Assembly (NCBI GenBank): GCA_900541855.1
Contig: UQLD01000004.1
Span: 50,173 to 114,172 of the forward strand
DNA length: 64,000 nucleotides
Direction of reading: 5' to 3'
Source of the DNA: an uncultured Collinsella sp.
GTDB taxonomy: Bacteria > Actinomycetota > Coriobacteriia > Coriobacteriales > Coriobacteriaceae
In this document: piece by piece, positions 25,857-32,939 of the stretch
Layout of the letters: every line of letters starts with the position of its first letter
How positions within the stretch are numbered: position 1 is the first letter of the stretch
Made by a program: the position numbers and the translations under genes
Notes under the pieces: generated by a model
Told to the model about the DNA's origin: nothing
The model's database searches: none
The model's input: only the letters and a program-made list of their open reading frames with translations

Positions 25857-25888
25857 GTTGCTACCCGTCCTTTCGGTTGTGCGAAAAA

Positions 25889-26014
25889 GCTGACCCGGGC
25901 CGGCAAAAGAGGGTTATCGGAGGCACTGCTGCAAAAGCAGAAAAGCCGGCCCCACGGTCAGTCGTCTAGGAAGTGTCTCGCTGTGCCGGAATGGGACTAA
26001 AGGTCCAACGAGAC
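25889..26014 (-). ncRNA. Structured leader RNA copy 1, upstream of yczE-like gene
   Basis: On the minus strand a first hairpin (GTCTCG...CGAGAC) displays AGTCCCATTCCGG. A linker CTTCCTAGACGACTGA follows, then a long hairpin whose outer stem is CTGACC/GGTCAG and inner stem GGGCCGGC/GCCGGCCC, enclosing a small GCAG stem and the block GCAGTGCCTCCGATAACC. The same conserved blocks occur at 28053-28184 with different but compensating stem sequences. AGTC in the first loop can pair with GACT in the linker, a possible pseudoknot. It begins 33 bases before the start codon, so a cis-regulatory RNA is likely. A published RNA family named after KDPG aldolase genes may be the same thing; I cannot check. 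Confidence 0.72.
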
Positions 26015-26035
26015 GGGAAGAAAGCAAATGGCATT

Positions 26036-26093
26036 GCGTGGGCGATAAGATGCCAAGATGGTAGGGTGCGTCTTAGCATCATATTGCCCACGC
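26036..26093 (-). other. Covarying 25-bp hairpin with CACCCTAC loop, copy 1
   Basis: Arms 26036-26060 and 26069-26093 pair with few mismatches around the loop CACCCTAC (minus strand). A second hairpin with the same loop and a different stem sequence lies at 29337-29388 in the kdgK leader. Both are immediately downstream of a KdgR-type operator. Confidence 0.68.
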
Positions 26094-26098
26094 TCAAC

Positions 26099-26110
26099 GA
26101 AATCGGTTTC
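26099..26110 (-). promoter_or_regulatory. KdgR/LacI-type operator upstream of the yczE-like gene
   Basis: GAAATCGGTTTC is a LacI-family style palindrome with central CG and matches the Gram-positive KdgR consensus GAAANCGNTTTC. Two more copies lie in front of kdgK and the LacI gene (29397, 29410). Confidence 0.7.
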
Positions 26111-26166
26111 GTTTGAGCCTAAGTATACGCACGGGATTTTATTTGCGAAGAGAAAAACAATAAAAA

Positions 26167-26178
26167 GTGAACGTTCAC
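26167..26178 (+). promoter_or_regulatory. Perfect GTGAACGTTCAC operator upstream of the GntR gene
   Basis: The full palindrome lies 165 bp before the GntR start, which would fit autoregulation or cross-regulation. The 486-bp gap 25857-26342 holds, besides this site, the leader RNA, hairpin, KdgR-type operator and a palindromic repeat. Confidence 0.65.
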
Positions 26179-26203
26179 CTAATCGTAACAACTCGTTGGC
26201 TGT

Positions 26204-26270
26204 AGTTGCGGTGGAATAGTTCCTGTTTTTGCTGCTGAAGGCCTTGAACAGGAACTATTCCACCGCAACT
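26204..26270. repeat. Palindromic repeat, AGTTGCGGTG family, copy 3 (perfect arms)
   Basis: Perfect 24-bp arms, AGTTGCGGTGGAATAGTTCC plus TGTT and its exact complement, enclose 19 bases. It lies between the operator at 26167 and the GntR start and would form a strong hairpin in that leader. Confidence 0.8.
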
Positions 26271-26342
26271 TATGAGGGGGCGGGGGATGCGATAGTATTG
26301 CATGGTGGTATTCGATCAACCGAGGCTTCATCCGAGGGCTTT

Positions 26343-27035
26343 ATGGAACAGCACCAGCATTATCAGAGCCTGCAAGACCAGGCGTACAACGCACTGCGCT
26401 CCAAGATCATCTACGCCGAGCTCAAGCCCGGCACACGCCTTTCGGCGATTGGTCTGGAAAAAGAGACGGGAATCGGGCGCACGCCCATTCGCGAGTCCTT
26501 TGTGCGCCTGCGTGAGCAGGAGCTGGTGGAAACGCGTCCCAAAAGCGGCACCTACGTCTCTAAGATCAGCATGGAACGCGCCGAGAACGCCTGTTTCTTG
26601 CGTGAGAAACTCGAGAGAAGCGTGCTTATTAAATGCTGTTCGGCTGCTACGCCCGAGCAAAAGCAGCGGCTTGAGCAGATTCTTACCGAGTCCGAGTCGC
26701 TCGACCATGGCGAAACGCGCCGTTTCTTTGACCTGGATAACCTGTTCCATGAGACATGTTTTGAGATTGCCGGTCGTCACATGTTGTGGGATTGGATGAA
26801 GAGCATCAACACGCATTTTGAGCGATACAACTGGTTGCGTATGGTGTCGCAGGATTTGGATTGGGAGCCGATTCGTCGTCAGCACCGTCGGATTTTGGAG
26901 GCCATTAAGGAAGGCGACACCGATACGGCGAGCTATCTGGCAGAGACGCACTTGCACCTGATGCCCGAGGAGCAGGGCCCGGTTATCGCCTTGCATCCCG
27001 ACTATTTTGAGCTGTCCAAAGACTCGTTCATCTAA
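26343..27035 (+). CDS. GntR-family (FadR/FCD) transcriptional regulator
   Basis: 230 residues: N-terminal winged helix (about 8-78; GTRLSAIGLEKETGIGRTPIRE, RPKSGTYVS) and a C-terminal FCD domain with metal ligands in FHETCFE, RQHRRIL and AETHLHL. The ATG at 26343 follows GAGGG; the longer frame would start inside a palindromic repeat. FCD regulators commonly sense hexuronates or their keto-acid products (UxuR, ExuR). Its own promoter has a perfect GTGAACGTTCAC site, so it is one candidate for the protein that reads those operators, although the CG-centred palindrome is also typical of LacI proteins. Confidence 0.85.
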   Translation: MEQHQHYQSLQDQAYNALRSKIIYAELKPGTRLSAIGLEKETGIGRTPIRESFVRLREQELVETRPKSGTYVSKISMERAENACFLREKLERSVLIKCCSAATPEQKQRLEQILTESESLDHGETRRFFDLDNLFHETCFEIAGRHMLWDWMKSINTHFERYNWLRMVSQDLDWEPIRRQHRRILEAIKEGDTDTASYLAETHLHLMPEEQGPVIALHPDYFELSKDSFI

Positions 27036-27048
27036 TCAATCCCCATAT

Positions 27049-27143
27049 AAGTTGCGGTGAAATAGGGGCACGAAAAAGCTGCGACGCTACTTGGAGGAAA
27101 AGACCGGAAGCAAGGGTCCATTCCTCCAGACGGCGCCGCAGCT
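27049..27143. repeat. Single repeat arm and imperfect hairpin after the GntR gene
   Basis: AAGTTGCGGTGAAATAGGGG (27049-27068) is one arm of the AGTTGCGGTG family without its partner. It is followed by an imperfect inverted repeat (AGCTGCG 27077-27083 with CGCAGCT 27137-27143, and TTGGAGGAA with TTCCTCCAG inside) that may terminate the GntR transcript. Confidence 0.55.
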
Positions 27144-27205
27144 GTTTTGGTGGCTTGGCTTTTGTTGAAGTGGCTCAGCTGGGCGTGGTCGCCAACCGAG
27201 TAGGA

Positions 27206-27306
27206 AAAGCGGCTCGGGGGCGTGTCGCTTCCGTCACGTTCTATCAGCATACAAGACGGTTTTGGTTCTTGTTCGTGACGGAAGCGGCGCGCTTCCGAGC
27301 CGCTTT
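27206..27306. repeat. 101-bp inverted repeat with 33-bp arms between GntR and eda
   Basis: Arms 27206-27238 and 27274-27306 (AAAGCGGCTCGG...TTCCGTCACG and complement) match at all but a few positions. It lies in the 326-bp convergent gap 27036-27361, which otherwise contains the eda terminator and the preceding hairpin. A palindromic mobile element or a bidirectional transcription stop is possible. Confidence 0.65.
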
Positions 27307-27344
27307 AAAAGAAAGGGGGCGAGGTCTAGGGCACGCCCCCTTTC
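27304..27344 (-). terminator. Terminator of eda
   Basis: Minus-strand stem GAAAGGGGGCG / CGCCCCCTTTC (27334-27344 with 27311-27321) followed by TTTTAAA, 18 bp past the aldolase stop. Confidence 0.82.
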
Positions 27345-27361
27345 ACGATAGAGAGCTAAAC

Positions 27362-28003
27362 CTAGCCGCGGACCTTCTTGACGACGTCCATGGCCTCGCG
27401 GGCAATCTGCTCGACCTTGGAGAAGTCGCCATCGGCAAACAGGGCCGGCTTGACCATCCAGGTGCCACCGCAGGCGATGATAGCGGAGGAGCTCAGGTAC
27501 TCCTCGACGTTGGCGGTGCTCACGCCGCCGGTAGGCATAAAGCGGTGACCGACAAACGGAGCGGCGAGGGCCTTGATGGTGTTCAGGCCGCCATACTGGG
27601 ACGCGGGGAAGAACTTGGTGACCTTGAGGCCCAGGTTCTCGGCTGCGGTGACCTCGGAGGGGGTCACGGTGCCGGGAAGGACGGGCAGGTCGATGTCGAT
27701 GCAGTGCTTCACGACGTCCTCGTTGTAACCCGGGGAGACGATGAACTTGGCACCGGCTGCGCGGGCCTGCTCAACCTGCTCGACGGTCAGGACAGTGCCG
27801 GCGCCAACGCACATTTCGGGCTCGGCCTCGGCCATAGCGGCGATGCACTCGGCGGCGCAGGCGGTGCGGAAGGTGACCTCGGCGGACTTCATGCCAGCTG
27901 CCATAAGGGCGTGGGCGAGCGGAGCGGCGTCCTCGACCTTATCGAGCACAACGACCGGCACGATGCCCAGGGACTCAAGCGTGGTGTAGAACTGATCGAA
28001 CAT
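27362..28003 (-). CDS. eda: KDPG/KHG aldolase
   Basis: 213 residues of the class I KDPG aldolase family. Glu42 lies in SAEVTFRT, and the Schiff-base Lys130 in KVTKFFPAS; VGAGTVLT and FMPTGGV form the phosphate pocket. It splits 2-keto-3-deoxy-6-phosphogluconate to pyruvate and glyceraldehyde 3-phosphate, the last step of the uronate route. The ATG at 28003 has GAAAGGA upstream; the longer frame runs into the leader RNA. It lies downstream of kdgK on the same strand with a 253-base gap holding a structured RNA, so expression may be adjusted separately from kdgK. Confidence 0.92.
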   Translation of the reverse strand: MFDQFYTTLESLGIVPVVVLDKVEDAAPLAHALMAAGMKSAEVTFRTACAAECIAAMAEAEPEMCVGAGTVLTVEQVEQARAAGAKFIVSPGYNEDVVKHCIDIDLPVLPGTVTPSEVTAAENLGLKVTKFFPASQYGGLNTIKALAAPFVGHRFMPTGGVSTANVEEYLSSSAIIACGGTWMVKPALFADGDFSKVEQIAREAMDVVKKVRG

Positions 28004-28052
28004 GATGTTCCTTTCGATGCGTGGCGCGCATGGGCGCGTGATTACCAAATGT

Positions 28053-28184
28053 GCTGGTCAGGAGCCGATTTTGGATTGGTTATCGGAGGCACTGCTTGGG
28101 GTTCAAGCAATTCCAAAACCGGCTGCTCGACCAGTCATGTAGGGAATGCCAGACAAAACCGGAATGGGACTGGTGGTTTTGCCC
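28053..28184 (-). ncRNA. Structured leader RNA copy 2, upstream of eda
   Basis: Same layout as the copy at 25889. The first hairpin (GGCAAAACC/GGTTTTGTC) presents CAGTCCCATTCCGG; then comes CATTCCCTACATGACTGGTC, and a long hairpin with outer stem CTGGTC/GACCAG and inner stem AGCCGGTTTTGGA/TCCAAAATCGGCT. That hairpin encloses a TTGCTTG/CAAGCAG hairpin and the conserved block GCAGTGCCTCCGATAACC. Stem sequences differ from copy 1 while pairing is kept, which is evidence of RNA structure. It ends about 50 bases before the eda start codon and lies between kdgK and eda. Confidence 0.75.
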
Positions 28185-28256
28185 GGCCGGAGGAATCGGG
28201 GAGCGGGCCGCAGGGGTATGGGATTGGAAAGCTGCGGCCTGCGGAATGGAGACGGA

Positions 28257-29291
28257 CTAGCGCGCGACGCGGGTGCCACCGTCGGCGGCTGATGCTACGG
28301 CTGCAATCTCGTCTGCGGTCACCAAGTTGGAGTCGCCCTTGATGGTGAGCTTGAGGATCGAAGCCGCAATCGCGTAGTTGACGGCAGCCTGCGGATCGAA
28401 GTCGTTGATGAGGGCGTGGACCAGGCCGGCGTTGAAAGCGTCGCCGGCGGCAACACCCTCAAGCACGTGCACATCGTGAGCAGGGGAGAACCAGTGCTCG
28501 CCGCTCTCGGCGTCATAGAGCATGCCCATCCAGATGGAGCGCTCGACGCAGGAGATGTTGCGGACGACCGAAGCGACCTTCTTGCAGCCGTACTCGGCGC
28601 AAATCTGACGGGCCATCTCGACGTAGGTGTCGCGCTCCTCGATGCCGTGGGCAAGGGAGCCGGAGACGCAGGTCATGCCGAGGCCGGCGGGTGCGTCCTC
28701 GTCGTTGGCGATGCAGATGTCGACGAGCGGCAGGAGCTCCTTCATAGTGGCCTGCGACTTCTCGGGCGACCACATCTTGCCGCGATAGTTCACGTCGCAC
28801 ACGGTCGTGATGCCCTTGGCGCGGCAGGCGGTGAGGGCATCCTTGCAGGCGGCAGCCATCTCATCGGAGACGGCGGGGGTCACGCCGGAGAAATAGAAGA
28901 CATCGATGCCCTTGAGGATCTCGTCCCAGTTAAAGACGTCGCGCTTGGCCATGTTGATGGCAGAGTACTTGCGGTCGTAGACGCAACCGTTACCGCGCTG
29001 CGAGGCGCCGACCTCAAACACATAGGAGCCAAGACGGTCGCCCTGACGCACGACGCGCGTGGTGTCGACGCCGTAGGCCTTCAGCGAACGCAGGGCGCAC
29101 TCGCCCAGACGGTTGGCCGGGACAACGGAGACGTAAGCGGCCTTGTCGCCCTGGTAGGCCAGGGAAAGCGCAGTGTTGGCCTCGGCGCCGCCGTAGCGGA
29201 CGTCAAACTCGGTTGCCTGCTCAATACGCAGGTGGTCTTTGGGTGAGAGTCTCATCATGATCTCGCCGAAGGTAAGAACCGTTTTACCCAT
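28257..29291 (-). CDS. kdgK: 2-keto-3-deoxygluconate kinase (PfkB family)
   Basis: 344 residues of the PfkB/ribokinase family: N-terminal TFGEIMMRLSP, YGGAEANTALSLA sugar-binding region, and the C-terminal anion-hole motif AAGDAFNAG with catalytic Asp284 (the first residue is Ala rather than the usual Gly of GAGD). It phosphorylates KDG to KDPG. The ATG at 29291 has AAAAGGAG upstream. The leader holds a CACCCTAC-loop hairpin and tandem KdgR-type operators, and a LacI regulator is divergently transcribed. eda follows on the same strand. Confidence 0.9.
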   Translation of the reverse strand: MGKTVLTFGEIMMRLSPKDHLRIEQATEFDVRYGGAEANTALSLAYQGDKAAYVSVVPANRLGECALRSLKAYGVDTTRVVRQGDRLGSYVFEVGASQRGNGCVYDRKYSAINMAKRDVFNWDEILKGIDVFYFSGVTPAVSDEMAAACKDALTACRAKGITTVCDVNYRGKMWSPEKSQATMKELLPLVDICIANDEDAPAGLGMTCVSGSLAHGIEERDTYVEMARQICAEYGCKKVASVVRNISCVERSIWMGMLYDAESGEHWFSPAHDVHVLEGVAAGDAFNAGLVHALINDFDPQAAVNYAIAASILKLTIKGDSNLVTADEIAAVASAADGGTRVAR

Positions 29292-29336
29292 GGTCGCGCA
29301 GCTCCTTTTACTCGTGCGTACACCTTTGATATGGCG

Positions 29337-29388
29337 TTGGCACGCAGGTGCCAAGACGGTAGGGTGCGTCTTTGCACCTGCGTGCCAA
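29337..29388 (-). other. Covarying 22-bp hairpin with CACCCTAC loop, copy 2
   Basis: Arms 29337-29358 and 29367-29388 pair with one mismatch around loop CACCCTAC (minus strand), in the kdgK leader. The loop and first stem pairs match the copy at 26036 while most of the stem differs but still pairs. Confidence 0.7.
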
Positions 29389-29396
29389 CGCTCGCC

Positions 29397-29421
29397 GAAA
29401 TCGGTTTACGAAATCGGTTTC
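29397..29421 (-). promoter_or_regulatory. Tandem KdgR-type operators between kdgK and lacI-type gene
   Basis: GAAATCGGTTTA (29397-29408) and GAAATCGGTTTC (29410-29421) lie side by side with 13-bp phasing in the divergent promoter region, followed by TAGTATACT, a likely -10 on one strand or the other. Confidence 0.72.
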
Positions 29422-29523
29422 GTTTCGAGTTGTAGTATACTCACCTACAGCGTTTTGCAACCGAGATTTTTAAAAAATGCCTAAAATGGCTCAGACTGCC
29501 GACATTGGGAAACGGGGTGCGCT

Positions 29524-30546
29524 ATGGCGCAGATGAGAATCAAGGACATTGCCGCCGAGGCGGGCGTGAGTCCGGCCACGGTCTCGCGCTACCTCAACAA
29601 CCGCCCCGGGCAAATGACCGAGGAGACCCGTGCTCGCATCGCGGCAGTTATCGAGCGCACCGGCTATCGCCCACGTGCCGCCGCGCGCAATCTGCGCAGC
29701 TCGCGTACGAACCTCATCGGTGTGATTCTGGCTGACATCGCCAACCCGTTCTCGAGCGCCATGCTTGAGGGCCTTTCCGCCAGCGCCGCGGCGCGCGGCT
29801 GCTCGCTCATGACGGCCATTAGCGGCAACGACCCCGCTAAGGAAGCGGAGTCGCTCACCAGACTTATCGATGCCGGCGTGGACGGCCTGGTCGTCAACAC
29901 CTGCGGAGGCAATGACGAGGCGATCGCCGCGGCAGCGGGACGTCTGCCCGTCGTGCTGCTCGACCGCGACGTTGCCGACGGCGGTGTTGACCTGGTGACA
30001 TCTAACAACCGTGAGCTGGTCGCCGGCTTGGTAGACGCCTTGGCAGCTGCGGGCAGCGAGCGTCTGTGCCTGCTCACCGAGGCAAGTGACGATAGCCCCG
30101 TGCGTCGAGAGCGCGCCGAGGCCTTTGCCGACGAGCTTTCGCGCCGCGGCCTTGCGGGCGAGGTCGTCACCCTGGCCGACGGTGGCGCCACGGGCGTTGG
30201 CCGTTTGGACAAGACCATCCGCGACTACGCGGGCAAAAGGCTCGGCCTTATCGCCGTCAACGGCCTGGTTTTCCTGCGTCTGACCGAGGCGCTGGCGCAG
30301 CTTGGTCCCTCGCTGCCGGCGGGGCTCAAGATCGCGACGTTTGACGACTACCCCTGGAACCATGTGCTCTTTGGCGGCGTCACCACGGCCGCGCAGGACA
30401 CCCTCACCATTGCCGAGCGCGTAGTCGAGCGCCTTTCCGAGCGCATCGACGTCGTTACCACCACCGTGGGCGAGGCCGCAAAGCTGGCGCCCAAACGCAT
30501 CGAGATCCCCGGCCACATCGAACACCGCGCATCGACCTCGCGCTAA
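29524..30546 (+). CDS. kdgR: LacI-family regulator, probable KdgR
   Basis: 340 residues: helix-turn-helix RIKDIAAEAGVSPATVSRYL at 5-24, hinge helix RPRAAARNLRSSRTN, and a periplasmic-binding-like sensor domain (IGVILADIANPF; DGLVVNTCGG; FDDYPW). It is divergent from kdgK, and the shared region holds two GAAATCGGTTT(C/A) sites that match the KdgR consensus known from Gram-positive bacteria. A likely inducer is KDG or KDPG. A third site fronts the yczE-like gene. The assignment as KdgR is inference from position and operator type. Confidence 0.82.
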   Translation: MAQMRIKDIAAEAGVSPATVSRYLNNRPGQMTEETRARIAAVIERTGYRPRAAARNLRSSRTNLIGVILADIANPFSSAMLEGLSASAAARGCSLMTAISGNDPAKEAESLTRLIDAGVDGLVVNTCGGNDEAIAAAAGRLPVVLLDRDVADGGVDLVTSNNRELVAGLVDALAAAGSERLCLLTEASDDSPVRRERAEAFADELSRRGLAGEVVTLADGGATGVGRLDKTIRDYAGKRLGLIAVNGLVFLRLTEALAQLGPSLPAGLKIATFDDYPWNHVLFGGVTTAAQDTLTIAERVVERLSERIDVVTTTVGEAAKLAPKRIEIPGHIEHRASTSR

Positions 30547-30680
30547 CCATTCGTTCGCAACTGCCTGTTCACACACGTTTTTTGAGCGCTTGATACGCTT
30601 TAACCCTGCGGAAACATTTTTCTGCGATAGTATCTGCGATATAGACCAGTCGAAACCCGCCCGAAAGAAAGGGGAGCGAC

Positions 30681-32018
30681 ATGAACCAGCAGAACATCGA
30701 TTACGTACTCCGCTCCGTAGAGCAGCGTGACATCCGCTTTGTACGTCTGTGGTTTGTCGACATTCTCGGCCGCCTCAAGAACTTTGCCATTAGCCCCGAG
30801 GACCTCGAGGTCGCTTTTGAGGAGGGTATTGGCTTTGACGGCTCCGCCATCGAGGGCTTTGCCACGCCCGAGGAAGCCGACATGCTGGCGTTTCCCGATG
30901 CTTCGACCTTCCAGATTTTGCCGTGGCGCCCGAGCCACAACGGCGTCGCCCGCGTGTTCTGCGATGTGTGCACTCCCGATTGCAAGCCGTTTGCCGGCGA
31001 CCCGCGCGATGCCCTGCGCCGCATGTTCCGCAAGGCCGAGAAGGCCGGCTATCTGCTCAACGTGGGCGCCGAGCTGGAGTATTACTACTTCCCCGACGAG
31101 CACACCCCCGAGCCGCTCGACAACGTGGGCTACTTCGATCTTTCGGTGAGCGATGCCGCTCGCGACCTGCGTCGCAACACGGTCCTCACGCTCGAGAAGA
31201 TGTCCGTGCCCGTGGAGTACACCTTCCACGCCGCCGGCCGCTCGCAGCACGGCATGAGCCTGCGCCACGCCGAGGCCCTGAGCATGTCCGACGCCATCAC
31301 CACGGCCAAACTCATCATTAAGCAGCAGGCTTACGAGAGCGGGTGCCACGCCTCCTTTATGCCCAAGCCGTTGGCGGGCGAGGACGGCAGCGCTATGTTC
31401 CTGTGCCAGTCGCTATTCGACCACGACGGCAACAACGTCTTTTGGGGCGAGGACGACGAGAAGTACCACCTCTCCGATATCGCCAAGCACTACATGGCCG
31501 GCATCTTGGCGCACGCGCGCGAGATCAGCGCCATCACTAACCCCACGGTCAACTCGTACAAGCGCATCACCACGGGCGGCGACTCCGTGCCGCAGTACGC
31601 CACGTGGGGCCTGCGCAACCGCGCGAGTATGGTCCGCATTCCGGTCTACAAGCCCGGCAAGCAGCTGTCCACGCGCATCGAGCTTCGCAGCCCCGACCCC
31701 ATGGCCAACCCGTACCTGGTCAACGCCGTCACGCTGGCGGCTGGTCTGGACGGCATTGAGCGCAAGCTGGAGCTCCCGCCCGAGGCCACGGCCGAGACGC
31801 TCAAGCTTACCGACCGCCAGATGGTCGAGGCCGGCTACACGCCGCTGCCGCGCTCGCTCAAAGAGGCGCTCGACGTGTTTGAGGACTCGCAGTTTATGAA
31901 GGATGCCCTCGGCGAGCATATCCACAGCTTCTTCCTCAAAAAGAAGCGCGACGAGTGGCATAAGTTTGAGTCTACGATCACCGAGTGGGAGATCAAGCAC
32001 TACCTGGCGAACTCCTAA
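30681..32018 (+). CDS. Glutamine synthetase type I homologue with altered metal site
   Basis: 445 residues with glutamine synthetase length and layout: N-terminal beta-grasp, IGFDGSAIEGF, GAELEYYYF, FMPKPLAGEDGSAMF, ITNPTVNSYKR and STRIELRSPDP. Some n-site ligands are kept (Glu131, Glu133, and the Glu of RIELR). However, the region that should read like E-V-x-x-G-Q-x-E is HAAGRSQHGM (183-192), losing two n1 glutamates. The G-M-H-x-H motif is AMFLC (238-242), losing the n2 histidine. So it may not make glutamine; a different gamma-glutamyl ligase or a regulatory role is possible. AAAGGGGAG precedes the ATG. A GlnR-like regulator gene follows 50 bp later. Confidence 0.8.
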   Translation: MNQQNIDYVLRSVEQRDIRFVRLWFVDILGRLKNFAISPEDLEVAFEEGIGFDGSAIEGFATPEEADMLAFPDASTFQILPWRPSHNGVARVFCDVCTPDCKPFAGDPRDALRRMFRKAEKAGYLLNVGAELEYYYFPDEHTPEPLDNVGYFDLSVSDAARDLRRNTVLTLEKMSVPVEYTFHAAGRSQHGMSLRHAEALSMSDAITTAKLIIKQQAYESGCHASFMPKPLAGEDGSAMFLCQSLFDHDGNNVFWGEDDEKYHLSDIAKHYMAGILAHAREISAITNPTVNSYKRITTGGDSVPQYATWGLRNRASMVRIPVYKPGKQLSTRIELRSPDPMANPYLVNAVTLAAGLDGIERKLELPPEATAETLKLTDRQMVEAGYTPLPRSLKEALDVFEDSQFMKDALGEHIHSFFLKKKRDEWHKFESTITEWEIKHYLANS

Positions 32019-32068
32019 TCGCGCTGGCTTGTTCCAGTACGATTGAGCTCATTTCTTTGGAGGCCGAT

Positions 32069-32731
32069 ATGTCCGAAAAGAGTGCCCTGTTCATGGCGCG
32101 CACGACGCGCTTCCACGAGTTTGCCCGCAGCTTGACGACCACCCTGGGTGTCGAGGTGAGCCTGGCAACCCCCGATTCGCCGACTGCGGCGCACGACTTT
32201 GACCTGCTGATCCTCGATTCCGATGGCATCCGCAGCGACCGCATCGATCAGATTGCCAAGTGGCTCGACGACCGCGGCGGCGTTCCCATGCTTGTGATCG
32301 TCGACGACGAGGCGCTTAGCACCCTGCGTCTGCCGAACCACGCGCATGCCGACTTTGTATGCCCCACGGCGACGCCCAACGAGCTCAAGGCTCGCGCACA
32401 GCGCCTGATGGGCGAGGAGGAGACCGTCACCGCCGACGATGTGCTCAACATCGATAACCTCGAGATCAACCTGGCTACTTATCAGGTGACGCTCGATGAT
32501 GAGCCCATCGACCTGACGCTGATGGAGTACTCGCTGCTGAGCTTTTTGACGACGCACCCCAACCGCGCCTACAGCCGCGAGGTGCTGCTGCACCGCGTGT
32601 GGGGCTTTGAGTACTGCGGCGGCACGCGCACCGTCGACGTGCACATTCGACGCATCCGCTCCAAGGTGGGCCCGCAGATCGCGGCGCACATCACCACCGT
32701 CCGCGGCGTGGGCTATCTATTTAAGGACTAG
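32069..32731 (+). CDS. OmpR/GlnR-like response regulator
   Basis: 220 residues. A receiver-like N-terminal half (LLILDSDGIR; weakly matching phosphorylation site) is followed by a clear OmpR-type winged helix (INLATYQVTLDDEPIDLTLME, SREVLLHRVWGFEYCGGTRTVDVHIRRIR, TVRGVGYLF). No histidine kinase gene is adjacent. Actinobacterial GlnR proteins are orphan OmpR-type regulators of nitrogen genes, so the position directly after a glutamine-synthetase homologue suggests that kind of role. The ATG at 32069 has TTGGAGG upstream. Confidence 0.8.
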   Translation: MSEKSALFMARTTRFHEFARSLTTTLGVEVSLATPDSPTAAHDFDLLILDSDGIRSDRIDQIAKWLDDRGGVPMLVIVDDEALSTLRLPNHAHADFVCPTATPNELKARAQRLMGEEETVTADDVLNIDNLEINLATYQVTLDDEPIDLTLMEYSLLSFLTTHPNRAYSREVLLHRVWGFEYCGGTRTVDVHIRRIRSKVGPQIAAHITTVRGVGYLFKD

Positions 32732-32735
32732 ATTT

Positions 32736-32768
32736 CCACCACAAAGGGGACAGGCACTTTTGTGGTGG
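32736..32768. repeat. GGGGACAGGCAC palindrome, copy 1
   Basis: CCACCACAAA / TTTGTGGTGG arms around GGGGACAGGCACTTT. Related copies occur at 47929, 48076, 49039 and 60061. The core resembles REP sequences mobilised by RAYT-type transposases in other bacteria (family knowledge). Confidence 0.75.
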
Positions 32769-32886
32769 TTTTGACGCAGGTACGGATTCCTTTCGGGTCT
32801 GCGGCAGAACTTAAGCCTTCCTAAAAGATTGCGTTCTCATACACGTACGCCCGCATATTGGGGTACAACTCAACGTGAACAATGAT

Positions 32887-32914
32887 GGCCCGCCACATGT
32901 TTGGCGGGCCTTTG
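32887..32914 (+). terminator. Short hairpin just upstream of htrA
   Basis: GGCCCGCCA / TGGCGGGCC stem with six-base loop followed by TTTGGTTATTT, 26 bases before the htrA start codon. It could be an attenuator or block readthrough from upstream. Confidence 0.6.
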
Positions 32915-32939
32915 GTTATTTGACGAAAGGATCGCAGCT

